Shown here piece after piece: positions 37,153 to 48,023 of a DNA stretch of 64,000 nt (position 1 is the stretch's first letter; every line of letters starts with the position of its first letter). The notes beneath the pieces were generated by a model. That model was not told the DNA's origin and made no database searches. It worked only from the letters and a program-made list of their open reading frames with translations. The translations under genes were made by a program, and so were the position numbers. This DNA is from an uncultured Rhizobiaceae group bacterium (GTDB taxonomy: Bacteria > Pseudomonadota > Alphaproteobacteria > Rhizobiales > Rhizobiaceae). The DNA lies in NCBI GenBank assembly GCA_937930845.1, contig CALHBJ010000007.1, positions 248,001 to 312,000 on the forward strand. Direction: 5' to 3'.

Positions 37153-38364
37153 ATGTCGAAAATCAAGGTAGAGAATCCGCTCGTCGAACTGGATGGCGAT
37201 GAGATGACACGGATCATCTGGCAGTTCATCAAAGACAAGTTGATCCACCCCTATCTCGACATTGATCTGAAATATTATGACCTTGGCATTCAGGCCCGGG
37301 ACGATACCGATGATCAGATCACCATCGACGCAGCCAACGCCATCAAGAAATTTGGTGCCGGTGTAAAATGCGCGACAATCACCCCGGACGAAGACCGTGT
37401 TGAGGAATTTGGCCTGAAGAAAATGTGGCGTTCGCCAAACGGCACAATCCGCAACATTCTTGGTGGTGTGATTTTCCGTGAACCCATCATCATGCAAAAC
37501 GTGCCCCGGCTGGTGCCAGGCTGGACACAGCCCATCATCGTAGGCCGCCACGCCTATGGCGACCAGTATCGCGCAACCGATTTCCGCTTTCCCGGCCCCG
37601 GCAAGCTGACCATGAAATTCGTCGGTGAAGACGGCACCACGCAGGATTATGATGTGTTCGACGCCCCCGCATCCGGCGTTGCTATGGGCATGTACAACCT
37701 CGATGATTCAATCCGAGATTTCGCCCGCGCCTCTCTCAACTACGCATTGAACCGCGGCGTTCCCTGCTACCTTTCCACCAAGAACACGATCCTGAAGGCC
37801 TATGACGGCCAGTTCAAAGACCTGTTCCAGGAAATTTATGAAGCTGAATTCAAGGAAAAATACGAAGCCAAAAAAATCTGGTACGAGCATCGCCTGATCG
37901 ACGACATGGTTGCCGCGGCGCTGAAATGGTCCGGCGGTTACGTGTGGGCGTGTAAGAACTACGATGGTGACGTGCAGTCAGACATCGTGGCCCAGGGTTT
38001 TGGTTCATTGGGACTGATGACTTCCGTGCTCATGACTCCAGACGGCAAAACTGTGGAATCAGAAGCCGCCCATGGCACCGTTACCCGCCACTACCGGGCG
38101 CATCAAAAAGGCGAGGAAACATCGACGAACTCGATCGCTTCAATCTTTGCCTGGACCCGTGGCCTGGCACACCGTGCCAAGCTGGACGGCAATGACGACC
38201 TCAAGAATTTTGCCGACACACTGGAACGTGTGTGCATCGATACCGTTGAAGGCGGGCACATGACCAAAGACCTGGCCCTGCTCATCGGTCCCGATCAGCC
38301 CTGGCTGTCCACCACTGGGTTCCTGGACAAGGTGGATGAAGGCCTGCAAAAAGCCATGAGCTAA
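37153..38364 (+). CDS. icd: NADP-dependent isocitrate dehydrogenase
   Basis: 403 residues from the ATG at 37153 ([19 protein letters not shown]); another ATG lies two codons upstream. The sequence is of the eukaryote-like dimeric IDH type common in alphaproteobacteria: [10 protein letters not shown]-like signature ([12 protein letters not shown]), [29 protein letters not shown] with the Mg-binding Asp, and [13 protein letters not shown]. It makes 2-oxoglutarate and NADPH. A clear intrinsic terminator follows. Confidence 0.96.
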   Translation: MSKIKVENPLVELDGDEMTRIIWQFIKDKLIHPYLDIDLKYYDLGIQARDDTDDQITIDAANAIKKFGAGVKCATITPDEDRVEEFGLKKMWRSPNGTIRNILGGVIFREPIIMQNVPRLVPGWTQPIIVGRHAYGDQYRATDFRFPGPGKLTMKFVGEDGTTQDYDVFDAPASGVAMGMYNLDDSIRDFARASLNYALNRGVPCYLSTKNTILKAYDGQFKDLFQEIYEAEFKEKYEAKKIWYEHRLIDDMVAAALKWSGGYVWACKNYDGDVQSDIVAQGFGSLGLMTSVLMTPDGKTVESEAAHGTVTRHYRAHQKGEETSTNSIASIFAWTRGLAHRAKLDGNDDLKNFADTLERVCIDTVEGGHMTKDLALLIGPDQPWLSTTGFLDKVDEGLQKAMS

Positions 38365-38386
38365 TCTTCACAGGCATGAAATTAAT

Positions 38387-38423
38387 AAGGCCCGCTAATC
38401 TGTTCGATCAGCGGGCCTTTTTT
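38387..38423 (+). terminator. Rho-independent terminator of icd
   Basis: AAGGCCCGCT and AGCGGGCCTT form a perfect 10-bp stem around a 13-nt loop, followed by six T residues. It lies 23 nt after the icd stop, on the same strand. Confidence 0.92.
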
Positions 38424-38427
38424 ATTT

Positions 38428-38455
38428 GTTACTGCGTCCAGGTTACTGCGTCCAG
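38428..38455. repeat. 14-bp tandem duplication
   Basis: GTTACTGCGTCCAG occurs twice back to back between the icd terminator and the end of alaS. Perfect copies, probably a recent slippage duplication with no gene product. Confidence 0.85.
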
Positions 38456-38469
38456 ATTGTCAGTTGAAT

Positions 38470-41139
38470 TCAGCCAAGTGCGGCGCGCACCGCATCAACT
38501 GCCGCCGCCAGCTTGTCCCCATCGGGACCACCGGCCTGCGCCATGTCAGGTCGCCCGCCCCCGCCTTTGCCGCCCACAATTTCGGACGCGACGCGAACCA
38601 AGTCGATTGCGTTGAACCGATCAGTGAGATCCGCACTCACCCCCACCACAATCGCAGCCTTACCATCTTCGCTGGCCGTTGCCACCAACACCACGCCAGA
38701 GGCCAGTCTCGATTTTTCCTCATCGACCAGGCCTTTGAGTTCTTTGGGCGAAATTCCTGACACGATGCGCGCAGAAAACTGCACATCGCCCACGGTTTCA
38801 ATAGCATTTTCCGCGCCGCCAGAGCCGCCGCCCATGGCGATCTGTTTGCGCAAATCCGCCAATTCACGGTCAAGTTTCTTGCGCTCGTCAATCAGTGCTG
38901 CAACCCGCGCGGGCACATCGCCGGGCGCTGATTTCAAAGTCGCCGCCGCCGCACGCAAAGTTGCATCCTGGTGCAACAAATGATCTCGCGCCGCCTGTCC
39001 CGTCAGCGCCTCAATGCGCCGCACACCGGAAGACACAGCAGACTCACCCACAAAAGTAATCAAGCCGATATCGCCGGTCTGGTTCACATGGGTGCCGCCG
39101 CACAATTCCAGCGACCAGGGCTTGCCCGCCGCATCGCCATCCATGGTCGTACCCATGGATACAACCCGCACTTCATCGCCATATTTTTCGCCAAACTGCG
39201 CCTGGGCACCCAGTTCAATGGCATCGTCAACCGCCATCAACGTGGTGTTCACCGGGCTGTTTTGCAAAACATAGGCGTTTGCCATGGCGTCGACCGCCTG
39301 CAGCTCGGCGCTCTCAACCGGCTTGGGATGGGCAAAATCAAAGCGCAACCTTTCCGGCGCGACCAGAGAACCTTTCTGGCTCACATGATCGCCCAGCACC
39401 TGGCGCAGAGCCTCATGAACCAGATGGGTCGCCGAATGGTTGGCGCGCAAATGGCTGCGCCGGTCGCGATCCACTTCCAGCAACGCCCCGTCACCAACGG
39501 ATAATTGCCCCTGCCGCACCTTGCCAACGTGAAGGAACAGGCCGTCTGCCTTTTTCTTCACATCACTGATGTCAACAATGGTCTCGCCACAGCGCAGCTC
39601 ACCGCTGTCGCCCATTTGGCCGCCGGATTCGCCGTAAAACGGAGATTGGTTCAGGATCACGATCACCTCGTCCCCCGCCGCAGCTTGTGGCACCGGCGCG
39701 CCATCACGAACAATGGACAACACCTGACCTTCCGCCGTTTCGGTTTCATAGCCAAGGAATTCGGTGGCGCCATGCTCTTCGCGCAAACGGAACCAGATCG
39801 CTTCATCGGCAGTGCCGCCAGCCCCCGTCCACGATGCCCGGGCTTCCGCCTTCTGGCGTTCCATCGCCTGGTCATAGGCGTCAGTGTCGACAGAAATTTC
39901 CCGGCGCCGCAAAGCATCCTGGGTCAGATCAAGGGGAAAACCATAAGTATCGTAGAGTTTAAAGGCCACATCCCCATCCAGCATGTCGCCGGATCGCAGG
40001 CCCTTGGACGCCGTATCCAGCAGGTCGAGGCCGCGTGTCAGGGTTTTGCGGAAACGGGTTTCCTCAAGCCGCAGGGTTTCGGTGATCAATGTCTGATTGG
40101 TTTTCAGTTCGGGATATCCCACGCCCATTTGCGCCACCAGCGCGGGAACCAGCCGCCAAAGCAGCGGTTCCCGGGTGCCCAGCAAACTGGCATGGCGCAT
40201 GGCGCGGCGCATGATGCGCCGCAGCACATAGCCGCGCCCCTCATTTGATGGCAGCACCCCATCGGCAATCAAAAATCCAGATGCGCGCAGGTGATCCACA
40301 ATCACCCTGTGGCTGGCGCGGGTTTCGTCCGTAATCGCCACACCGGTTGCATCTTCACTGGCGGCCAGCAGCGCTTTGAACAGATCAATTTCATAATTGT
40401 CATGGGTGCCCTGCAGCACAGCCGCGATCCGCTCCAGCCCCATGCCGGTATCGATAGAAGGCTTTGGCAAAGCGATCCGCTCGTCCTTCGACACCTGTTC
40501 ATATTGCATGAAAACCAGGTTCCAGATTTCCACAAACCTGTCGCCGTCTTCATCGGCACTGCCGGGCGGGCCACCCCATATGTGATCCCCGTGGTCAAAG
40601 AAGATTTCAGAGCACGGGCCGCACGGGCCGGTATCGCCCATCGACCAGAAATTGTCCGAAGTGGCGATGCGAATGATGCGATCATCACTTAGCCCTGCGA
40701 TCTTTTTCCAAAGTCCGTGGGCCTCGTCATCTTCGTGATAGACCGTGACAATCAATCGGCCGGGGTCCACATCATATTCGCGGGTGATCAGGTTCCAGGC
40801 CAGTTCGATGGCATGTTCTTTGAAATAATCACCGAAAGAAAAATTGCCCAGCATTTCAAAAAATGTGTGATGGCGGGCCGTATAGCCCACATTTTCCAGA
40901 TCGTTATGCTTGCCCCCGGCACGCACGCATTTTTGCGATGTGGCAGCGCGGGTATAGTCGCGCGTCTCCAGCCCGGTGAACAGGTTTTTGAACTGCACCA
41001 TGCCCGCGGCGGTGAACATCAGCGTGGGATCATTGCGCGGCACCAACGGGGAGGATTCGACCGCAGCGTGTCCGTCTTTTTCAAAATAATCGAGAAACGT
41101 AGACCGAATCTCGTTAACGCCCGTTTTGGCATCAGACAT
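38470..41139 (-). CDS. alaS: Alanyl-tRNA synthetase
   Basis: 889 residues from the third in-frame ATG ([13 protein letters not shown]), chosen because AGGGA lies nine nucleotides upstream. Class II catalytic core at the N-terminus ([28 protein letters not shown]), the editing-domain zinc site [11 protein letters not shown] with [10 protein letters not shown], and a C-terminal DHHA1 domain ending in [13 protein letters not shown]. Full length. Downstream of recA on the same strand, separated by a terminator. Confidence 0.97.
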   Translation of the reverse strand: MSDAKTGVNEIRSTFLDYFEKDGHAAVESSPLVPRNDPTLMFTAAGMVQFKNLFTGLETRDYTRAATSQKCVRAGGKHNDLENVGYTARHHTFFEMLGNFSFGDYFKEHAIELAWNLITREYDVDPGRLIVTVYHEDDEAHGLWKKIAGLSDDRIIRIATSDNFWSMGDTGPCGPCSEIFFDHGDHIWGGPPGSADEDGDRFVEIWNLVFMQYEQVSKDERIALPKPSIDTGMGLERIAAVLQGTHDNYEIDLFKALLAASEDATGVAITDETRASHRVIVDHLRASGFLIADGVLPSNEGRGYVLRRIMRRAMRHASLLGTREPLLWRLVPALVAQMGVGYPELKTNQTLITETLRLEETRFRKTLTRGLDLLDTASKGLRSGDMLDGDVAFKLYDTYGFPLDLTQDALRRREISVDTDAYDQAMERQKAEARASWTGAGGTADEAIWFRLREEHGATEFLGYETETAEGQVLSIVRDGAPVPQAAAGDEVIVILNQSPFYGESGGQMGDSGELRCGETIVDISDVKKKADGLFLHVGKVRQGQLSVGDGALLEVDRDRRSHLRANHSATHLVHEALRQVLGDHVSQKGSLVAPERLRFDFAHPKPVESAELQAVDAMANAYVLQNSPVNTTLMAVDDAIELGAQAQFGEKYGDEVRVVSMGTTMDGDAAGKPWSLELCGGTHVNQTGDIGLITFVGESAVSSGVRRIEALTGQAARDHLLHQDATLRAAAATLKSAPGDVPARVAALIDERKKLDRELADLRKQIAMGGGSGGAENAIETVGDVQFSARIVSGISPKELKGLVDEEKSRLASGVVLVATASEDGKAAIVVGVSADLTDRFNAIDLVRVASEIVGGKGGGGRPDMAQAGGPDGDKLAAAVDAVRAALG

Positions 41140-41330
41140 GCGTGGCATTCCCTGCATTTATCGAAACAAAAGTGTCACAGGCTTTCACCAGTTTCAGGCA
41201 ATAATTTCAACCTTCGATATGGCCAGCATCCGTCCCTTGCTTTCACATTTTGAGCAACCGGCAAATCGTGCCAGCAATGCCAAGCCGTCCCGACACCCAC
41301 CCTTATGCCCACAAAGACTGCCCAAAATAG

Positions 41331-41361
41331 CAAAAAGGGCCGCCCACCCGGCAGCCCTTTT
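41331..41361 (-). terminator. Rho-independent terminator of recA
   Basis: On the recA strand AAAAGGGCTGCC pairs with GGCGGCCCTTTT (one G-U pair) around a short GC loop, followed by more T residues. It lies 55 nt after the recA stop and separates recA from alaS. Confidence 0.88.
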
Positions 41362-41415
41362 AAACAATCAAACAGCGATCAAATTAAGCAGTCGAAAACA
41401 TGTATCGCCCGTAGA

Positions 41416-42525
41416 TCACGAGGCGCCGGCTGCTTCTTCGTCAAAATCAGGCTCAATACCTTCTTCGTCCTTACCCGTGGGCTCATCCAGCAATTTCTCG
41501 CCAATAAGGCCCGCATTTTGCCGGATTGCCGTTTCAATCGTCTGTGCCACGTCTGGATTTTCCTTCAGGAAGGTCTTGGCATTTTCACGCCCCTGCCCCA
41601 GTCGCTGACTGTCATAGGAGAACCACGAGCCGGATTTTTCAACAATCCCGGCGGTGACCCCCAAATCGACCAATTCGCCCATTTTCGAGACACCCTCGCC
41701 ATACATGATATCGAACTCGACCTGTTTGAAGGGCGGTGCCAGCTTGTTCTTCACAACCTTGATGCGGGTTTGATTGCCCACAACCTCGTCACGGTCCTTG
41801 ATCGCGCCAATACGGCGAATGTCCAAACGCACCGAAGAATAAAACTTCAATGCATTCCCGCCCGTGGTGGTTTCAGGGGAACCAAACATCACGCCAATTT
41901 TCATGCGGATCTGGTTGATGAAAATAACCATCGTATTGGAGCGTGAGATGGAAGCCGTCAGCTTGCGCAGGGCCTGGCTCATCAAACGCGCCTGAAGGCC
42001 AGGAAGGGAAGACCCCATCTCACCCTCAATTTCAGCGCGTGGCGTCAAGGCCGCAACAGAATCGATTACCAAAATGTCACAAGCACCAGACCGCACCAGC
42101 GTATCGGTGATCTCAAGTGCCTGTTCGCCGGTATCGGGCTGGGAAATCAGCAGGTTTTCCAGATCAACGCCAAGCTTGCGGGCATAGACCGGGTCAAGAG
42201 CATGTTCAGCATCCACAAACGCACAGATACCACCGCTTTTTTGAGCTTCCGCCACGGCGTGGAGCGCCAGTGTTGTCTTGCCCGATGATTCCGGGCCGTA
42301 AATCTCTACGATCCGACCGCGCGGCAACCCGCCCACGCCCAGGGCAATATCAAGCCCAAGACAGCCGGTCGAAATGGTTTCAATCTCCACAGCCTGCTCA
42401 TTGGCGCCCAGCCGCATGATCGAACCTTTACCAAAGGCCCGCTCAATCTGACCGAGAGCAGCTTCCAGCGCTTTTGATTTATCCACTTTGTTTTCCTCAA
42501 CCAATTTCAAGCTTGGAGCAGCCAT
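41416..42525 (-). CDS. recA: Recombinase RecA
   Basis: 369 residues. Walker A GPESSGKT (77-84), Walker B-type LVIDSVAAL, the L2 loop region [23 protein letters not shown] and the acidic C-terminal tail ([14 protein letters not shown]) are all typical. It drives homologous recombination and LexA self-cleavage in the SOS response. It begins 270 bp from the divergent pseudouridine kinase gene; a LexA-box candidate lies in that gap. Confidence 0.98.
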   Translation of the reverse strand: MAAPSLKLVEENKVDKSKALEAALGQIERAFGKGSIMRLGANEQAVEIETISTGCLGLDIALGVGGLPRGRIVEIYGPESSGKTTLALHAVAEAQKSGGICAFVDAEHALDPVYARKLGVDLENLLISQPDTGEQALEITDTLVRSGACDILVIDSVAALTPRAEIEGEMGSSLPGLQARLMSQALRKLTASISRSNTMVIFINQIRMKIGVMFGSPETTTGGNALKFYSSVRLDIRRIGAIKDRDEVVGNQTRIKVVKNKLAPPFKQVEFDIMYGEGVSKMGELVDLGVTAGIVEKSGSWFSYDSQRLGQGRENAKTFLKENPDVAQTIETAIRQNAGLIGEKLLDEPTGKDEEGIEPDFDEEAAGAS

Positions 42526-42574
42526 GGGAATTTCCTTATTTCACGGGTACCGTGGGGTTGCAATTTTTCTCTTT

Positions 42575-42589
42575 GTACACATTTTGTTC
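42575..42589 (-). promoter_or_regulatory. LexA (SOS) box candidate upstream of recA
   Basis: GTAC-N7-GTTC on the plus strand fits the alphaproteobacterial LexA site GTTC-N7-GTTC with one mismatch, 50 nt upstream of the recA start. A second, equally imperfect GATC-N7-GTTC lies at 42643-42657. Spacing and location favour the first; binding is unproven. Confidence 0.42.
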
Positions 42590-42798
42590 TCATTTGTAAA
42601 TAGCCATTTATCCAATTGAAATCAAACCATTTATTTATGTTTGATCATTTTTTGTTCCACAGATTCCACACCATCCCCCTTCACACCTCCCCCATCCATC
42701 ATATCCCCCATGCCCATTTGTCCGTGCCCGATTCTGTTGTTTTGGCGATTGGCTAAGTTTTGCTTGGTCTACCGCCTTGGCAATTGTATGGCTTGCCC

Positions 42799-43758
42799 AT
42801 GCTCGATCCCGCCGCTTCCCCTGAAATAGTGCTCATTGGTGCTGCCCATCTTGATCGACGGGGCAAGATCGATGGGAACACCGTCCTTGGCGCCTCCAAT
42901 CCAGGACAATTCAGCGAAATGCCCGGTGGTGCCGCCCTGAATGTGGCGTCTGTTCTGGCGGCCATGGAGGTGCGAACCCGTCTGCTGGGAATTGTCGGTG
43001 AAGACACGTCTGGAACATCTGTGGCGCAATGCGCGACCGCCCGTGGCATTGAAGTGCATTTGCAGCGAAATGCCGATCACGCAACCGCCAGCTACACATC
43101 CGTGCTCGCTTCCTCCGGCGACCTCATTATCGCGCTGGCAGATATGGCCATTTATGAGCAGTTCGATCCCTCGCCGGCCTGCAATGAATTATCAAAACAT
43201 CAACCCGGCGGGTGGGTTTTGACAGACGCCAACCTTCCCACATCGGCGCTGGAAGCCATATGCGCCACTGGAAAAGCCCACCGGGCAGCGATGACGGTGT
43301 CCGTGGCAAAGGCCCCGCGCCTCATGCCGGTTCTGCACCGGGTGAATGTGCTGTTTACAAACCGGGCGGAAGCCGCCGCCCTGTGCGGGACCAGCGATGA
43401 AAATGACATGGATCGAATAGGCCAATGCCTCACCCAGCTTGGCACGGCCCGTGCGGTCATCAGCAACGGCCCCAGGGACATTGCGGTGCTAGAGGACGGT
43501 AAGCTCACCTTCCATGCCAATCAGCCTGTTACCGATATCGTCGATGTCACCGGGGCCGGTGATGCCCTGACTGCCGGTTGCCTGTATGGCCTCATGCACG
43601 GTCATGGCCTTGCCGATAGTCTGGCCCATGGCCAGCGGGCCGCCAGCGCCGTTCTGCAGGTGGAAGGGCCGTGGCATGAAACCCTGTCCGCCAAATTTGC
43701 AGCGCAATTGGCATATGAACGGACCCAAAGCCGCCATGCGCCCGCAATGGGTAGCTAA
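42799..43758 (+). CDS. psuK: PfkB-family kinase, probable pseudouridine kinase
   Basis: 319 residues from the ATG at 42799; the frame extends 13 codons to a TTG. PfkB signatures: the N-terminal FSEMPGGAALNVASVLAAM and the catalytic loop DVTGAGDALTAGCLYG with the base Asp. The kinase family is broad, but the gene directly upstream of psuG makes pseudouridine the likely substrate, giving pseudouridine 5'-phosphate. No transporter gene is adjacent. The C-rich stretch in front of it (three CCCCC runs in 42675-42709) is noted separately. Confidence 0.8.
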   Translation: MLDPAASPEIVLIGAAHLDRRGKIDGNTVLGASNPGQFSEMPGGAALNVASVLAAMEVRTRLLGIVGEDTSGTSVAQCATARGIEVHLQRNADHATASYTSVLASSGDLIIALADMAIYEQFDPSPACNELSKHQPGGWVLTDANLPTSALEAICATGKAHRAAMTVSVAKAPRLMPVLHRVNVLFTNRAEAAALCGTSDENDMDRIGQCLTQLGTARAVISNGPRDIAVLEDGKLTFHANQPVTDIVDVTGAGDALTAGCLYGLMHGHGLADSLAHGQRAASAVLQVEGPWHETLSAKFAAQLAYERTQSRHAPAMGS

Positions 43759-43839
43759 TTCCCGCCACCGCCCCCTTGCCCTCATCTGTCGCGGGGGCGT
43801 ATCAGGCTGGCAATTCCCAGCGCAAAAAATGGAATCGAC

Positions 43840-44748
43840 ATGAAGTTTCAACTATCCCCCGCCGTTGCCGCCGCCATGGAAAATGGCACGCCCATTGTGG
43901 CGCTGGAATCCACCATCATCACCCACGGCATGCCCTTTCCGCAAAATGTTGAGACCGCCCGCGATGTGGAAGAAATCGTCCGCGCCAATGGCGCAGAACC
44001 GGCAACAATCGCGATTATCGATGGGGATTTGATGATCGGGCTGACCGACGATCAACTCACAGGCCTGGGCCAGGCTGAAAATGTGATGAAACTGTCCCGG
44101 GCCGACTTTGCCTTTGCCATGTCGCAAAAGCGCACAGGTTCCACCACGGTTGCCGCCACCATGATTGCCGCCGCCATGGCTGACATCGCCGTATTCGCAA
44201 CCGGCGGCATCGGCGGCGTGCACCGGGGCGCAGAAACGTCCTTCGACATTTCCGCCGACCTTGAGGAATTGGCCACGACCAATGTCATCGTGGTTTGCGC
44301 CGGGGCAAAGGCCATTCTGGACGTTCCCAAAACGCTCGAAGTGCTGGAATCAAAGGGCGTTCCGGTGATTGTGATCGGCAGCGATACATTCCCCGCCTTT
44401 TGGTCGCGTGAAAGCCCCCTGTCCGCACCATTGCGGCTCGACACTGCCCAGCAGGTCGCGGCCCACGCCCGTGCCCGTGCACAGATGGAGTTGGGCGGTG
44501 GCACACTTATTGCCAATCCCGTGCCCGTTGACCATGAAATCCCAGCAACAGAAATTGGGCAATATATCGAACAGGCATTGGGCGAAGCCGCGCAACAGGG
44601 CATCAGCGGCAAGGATGTCACGCCCTTTTTGCTGGGCCGGATGCTGGAACTGACCAATGGGCGCAGTCTTGAGACCAACATTGCCTTGATACACCACAAC
44701 GCAAACCTTGCAGCGCGCATCGCGGTGGCCATGGTTTCCCAAAGCTGA
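43840..44748 (+). CDS. psuG: Pseudouridine-5'-phosphate glycosidase
   Basis: 302 residues. PsuG signatures are plain: ALESTIITHGMPFPQNVETA at residues ~18-37, KRTGSTTVAATMIAA, FATGGIGGVHRGAE, and SRESPLSAPLRLD. It splits pseudouridine 5'-phosphate into uracil and ribose 5-phosphate, the second step after the neighbouring kinase. Together they salvage the base from RNA turnover. Confidence 0.95.
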   Translation: MKFQLSPAVAAAMENGTPIVALESTIITHGMPFPQNVETARDVEEIVRANGAEPATIAIIDGDLMIGLTDDQLTGLGQAENVMKLSRADFAFAMSQKRTGSTTVAATMIAAAMADIAVFATGGIGGVHRGAETSFDISADLEELATTNVIVVCAGAKAILDVPKTLEVLESKGVPVIVIGSDTFPAFWSRESPLSAPLRLDTAQQVAAHARARAQMELGGGTLIANPVPVDHEIPATEIGQYIEQALGEAAQQGISGKDVTPFLLGRMLELTNGRSLETNIALIHHNANLAARIAVAMVSQS

Positions 44749-44882
44749 TTGCGCTTGCCCAGGGCGCGCTGGCGGACGTGAAGGCACTTGCGAAGTGTGC
44801 GTTTCGTCACACCTTCGTGTTCTGGGGCCGGTTGTTCATTGATTTGAAACCCGCTGTGTATGTATTGAGGTCATGGTCGGCT

Positions 44883-45794
44883 ATGCAGGCCAAGGGGCGA
44901 CAAAGTGATTCATTTCCCGGGGTTGGGACCAAAGCTGTGCTAAGACATTCCCTACGAGACATTCGCGCCGGCAAAAGCCTGTCCATGCTGGCACTGGCGG
45001 CGGTTATGATTTCCGGCTGCACTACCACATCGACTCTGTCCAGCGCACCCTATGAAGCACCCACCCAGCGCTATGCGGCAATTGTGGTGAACGCCAAGAA
45101 CGGCAAAGTGCTGCACGAAACCCGCCCGGATGCCATTCGTTTCCCCGCATCGCTGACCAAGATGATGACGATGTATCTCGTCTTTGACGCTATGGAAGCC
45201 GGCAAGATCAACCGCAATTCCCTCATCCCCATATCCGCCAAAGCCGCCGCCCGCCCGGCCTCGAAGCTCTATTTGAAATCCGGCTCAACCATCACGGTAG
45301 ACCTGGCACTGCGGGCGCTGGCAGTAAAATCCGCCAATGATGTTGCCTATGCCGTAGCCGAATTCATGAGCGGCTCTGAGGCTGCCTTTGCCCGTTCCAT
45401 GACATCGAAGGCACGTGCGCTGGGCATGAGTTCAACCACATTCCGCAATGCATCGGGATTGCCTGACAAGCGCCAGGTCACCACCGCCCGTGACATGGCC
45501 AAGCTTGGCCTGGCCCTGCAAAAACGCCATCGCAAATATTTTGGCTATTTTGGCCTGCGCGAATTCACCTTCCGGGGCCGTAAAATCAGGGGCCATAACA
45601 AGGTGCTCGACCAGTTGCGTGGCGCCAATGGTATCAAAACCGGTTATACACGCGCTTCCGGCTACAATCTCGTAACCTCCGTGCGCCACAACGGCAAAAA
45701 CGTTGTGGGCGTCATTTTAGGCGAAAACTCGGGACGCTTGCGCAACGCCCATATGGTTGAACTGATCAAACACACCCTGCCCCGCGCGCGCTGA
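44883..45794 (+). CDS. D-alanyl-D-alanine carboxypeptidase, probable lipoprotein
   Basis: Serine peptidase S11 family with all three active-site motifs: SLTK (ASLTKMMTM), SAN (KSANDVAYA) and KTG (GIKTGYTRAS). The N-terminus holds a lipobox (AAVMISGC), so the enzyme is probably lipid anchored facing the periplasm. The start is uncertain: an ATG at 44883 gives a 45-residue leader, while a GTG at 44937 with GGGA upstream gives a more normal 27-residue one. It trims pentapeptides. The family is DacA/DacF-like, without the usual C-terminal amphipathic domain (short protein). Confidence 0.9.
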   Translation: MQAKGRQSDSFPGVGTKAVLRHSLRDIRAGKSLSMLALAAVMISGCTTTSTLSSAPYEAPTQRYAAIVVNAKNGKVLHETRPDAIRFPASLTKMMTMYLVFDAMEAGKINRNSLIPISAKAAARPASKLYLKSGSTITVDLALRALAVKSANDVAYAVAEFMSGSEAAFARSMTSKARALGMSSTTFRNASGLPDKRQVTTARDMAKLGLALQKRHRKYFGYFGLREFTFRGRKIRGHNKVLDQLRGANGIKTGYTRASGYNLVTSVRHNGKNVVGVILGENSGRLRNAHMVELIKHTLPRAR

Positions 45795-45890
45795 TTACAA
45801 TAAATGCCTGAACGGTTCGCTGCGCCCGCTTCCCTCTATTGAAGAAGCGCGATAGCCTAAAGGTCTGCTTTTCCTGCCGCCTGGACACCC

Positions 45891-46709
45891 ATGCACCCCT
45901 CTCGCAACATTTCCCGCCTTATCGAAATCATGGCCGCCCTGCGCACCCCTGTAACGGGCTGCCCGTGGGATCTGGAACAGGATTTCCGTTCCATCACCCC
46001 CTACACCATCGAAGAAGTTTATGAGGTCGTCGACGCGATTGAGCGTAACGACATGGAGAATTTGCGCGAGGAACTTGGCGACCTGTTGTTGCAGGTGGTC
46101 TACCACGCCCAGATGGCGCAAGAAGAAGGAACCTTTGATTTTGGCGATGTGGTCGATGGTGTTACCCGAAAAATGATCCGCCGCCACCCCCATGTCTTTG
46201 GCGACGAAACCGCCCGAAACGCTGGCATGGCCAAAGGCACATGGGAGCGCATCAAGGCCGAAGAAAAGGCCGAGCGCGCCCAAAGACGCGCGACCATGGG
46301 GCTGGACAATCAACCCACAGCAAAATCAATCCTTGATGATGTACCCGCAGCTATGGAACCCATGCTGGAGGCTCTCAAATTACAGCAAAAAATGGTCAAG
46401 ACCGGGTTTGACTGGAACGATCCAGGCGCTGTGATCGACAAGATCAAAGAGGAATTGGCAGAAGTTACCGACGAAATTAAATCGGGATCACCAGAAGCGC
46501 TGGAAAAGGAAATTGGCGATCTGCTGTTTACGGTCATTAATCTGGCGCGCCATGTGGATGTGGATCCCGGCAATGCATTGCGGTCCTGCAACGGTAAGGT
46601 GCGCAAGCGCTTTCGCCATATTGAGGAAAACATTGAAAGCAAAGGCCACACAATGGCATCGGCCGATCTCGATACAATGGAAGCCCTTTGGGTTGAGGCA
46701 AAGACCTAG
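45891..46709 (+). CDS. mazG: Nucleoside triphosphate pyrophosphohydrolase MazG
   Basis: 272 residues with two MazG domains. N-terminal signatures GCPWDLEQDFRSI, EEVYEVVDAIE and EELGDLLLQVV give the EExxE and ExxD metal ligands; the C-terminal repeat shows EELAEVTDEI and EIGDLLFTVINLARH. It hydrolyses non-canonical or excess NTPs to NMP and PPi. In many rhizobia mazG follows hflX near hfq; here it is some 44 kb away. Its stop is 10 nt from the convergent M20 gene. Confidence 0.95.
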   Translation: MHPSRNISRLIEIMAALRTPVTGCPWDLEQDFRSITPYTIEEVYEVVDAIERNDMENLREELGDLLLQVVYHAQMAQEEGTFDFGDVVDGVTRKMIRRHPHVFGDETARNAGMAKGTWERIKAEEKAERAQRRATMGLDNQPTAKSILDDVPAAMEPMLEALKLQQKMVKTGFDWNDPGAVIDKIKEELAEVTDEIKSGSPEALEKEIGDLLFTVINLARHVDVDPGNALRSCNGKVRKRFRHIEENIESKGHTMASADLDTMEALWVEAKT

Positions 46710-46719
46710 AGTCCTGCCC

Positions 46720-47871
46720 CTAGGCGCGCCCTAATAAATCCCGTGCGATCCGTTCAAATATGGCTGCACCTATAGGTATGAGATCATCGGGGAAATCAAA
46801 ATCCGGATTGTGCAACGCGGCATAGTCTTCGCCAGAGCCCAGGCACAACATGGCCGATTTTGCGTTCCACCCAAACACGCCAAAGTCTTCAGACGCGCGC
46901 ATTGGCAGGCCAAAATCCCCGTGGGGAATGTCCAGTGCCGCCAATGCCGCCACGGCCACCCGCGTGGCCTCGCCGTCATTCACCGTTGCCGCAAATACAT
47001 CGCAATCGGCAAAAGCAACATTGAGGCCAAATTCCTGCGCTGCGTCTTGCGCCAGTGAGCGCGCGGCTTGCGCCATATCGTCCAGGGCATCATCGCGTGT
47101 TGTGCGCAGGGTCACGTTGATCACCGCTTCCCCCGGCGCAATGCCGAAAGTGGGTTCGCCCATTCGCACGTGAGTAAGTGTTGAAAGACGGAAATTCTCA
47201 TCCAGCGCACCGCCGGTTCCCAGTTCATCCAACTGAGCGATCAAGCGAGCCACAGCATGGGCCGGAGACGTTCCATCCTGGGGATCAGCGGCATGGGCGG
47301 TCTTACCTGTCAATTTGATTTCCAGCCCCTGGGAGGCGCAATTCATAAGCCCATCGCGCAGGGATACAAATCCCAATGGCCGCCCCGGTTCGTTGTGAAT
47401 GGCAAATGCCCAATCGGGTTGCAGGTCACCAAAGGCCGGATCGGCAACAACCGCCCGCGCGCCGCTGCCATCTTCTTCCGCAGGCTGAAACATCAGCACC
47501 ACACGCCCCTTGCCCACAGGCGTGCGGGCAATCAAACGTCCCAGAGCCATCAGCAAGGTCATGTGCCCGTCATGGCCGCACAAATGGCCCTTTCCCGGCA
47601 CCTGTGAGACCCAGGGCAATGCAGACAATTCTTCAATCGGCAATCCGTCCAGCTCAGCACGAAACAGAACCGTGGGGCCAGGAATACCGCTGTCAAACAC
47701 CGCAGCTACCCCATGGCCACCCAGACCCGTGACAATTTGATCTGGCGCGAGTTTTTCCAGCGCCGCCACAATGGTGCGCGCCGTTTCCACTTCTTCACCG
47801 GAAAGCTCCGGGCGCTGGTGCAATGCCCGGCGGAAGGTCACAAGTTCGGTCAGATCAGAATTCGTCAACAT
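46720..47871 (-). CDS. M20D family amidohydrolase
   Basis: 383 residues from the ATG at 47871; a TTG lies 11 codons upstream. Metal-site motifs: GHLCGHDGHMTLLM, QPAEEDGSGARAVV (EE pair), and IHNEPGRPLGFV; the dimerisation domain follows. Resembles hippurate hydrolase/IAA-amino acid hydrolases. The natural amide is unknown, and the gene stands alone. Confidence 0.88.
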   Translation of the reverse strand: MLTNSDLTELVTFRRALHQRPELSGEEVETARTIVAALEKLAPDQIVTGLGGHGVAAVFDSGIPGPTVLFRAELDGLPIEELSALPWVSQVPGKGHLCGHDGHMTLLMALGRLIARTPVGKGRVVLMFQPAEEDGSGARAVVADPAFGDLQPDWAFAIHNEPGRPLGFVSLRDGLMNCASQGLEIKLTGKTAHAADPQDGTSPAHAVARLIAQLDELGTGGALDENFRLSTLTHVRMGEPTFGIAPGEAVINVTLRTTRDDALDDMAQAARSLAQDAAQEFGLNVAFADCDVFAATVNDGEATRVAVAALAALDIPHGDFGLPMRASEDFGVFGWNAKSAMLCLGSGEDYAALHNPDFDFPDDLIPIGAAIFERIARDLLGRA

Positions 47872-48023
47872 GGCGCATCGCACTTCCCAGCCGTCAATTT
47901 GCAAAATAGATCACACATGACCCGCGTATCGCCTAGCACCCGAACCGGCATCCTCACAATATCACCTAACCCAGCCTCGAAAGACGATGGACCCATCACG
48001 CAAAATCAATGTGCAACTCATCT

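Noticed and set aside
44791-44817. CGAAGTGTG/CACACCTTCG hairpin after psuG as a terminator
   Set aside because: The stem has a bulge and lacks a convincing T-run, so it was not called.
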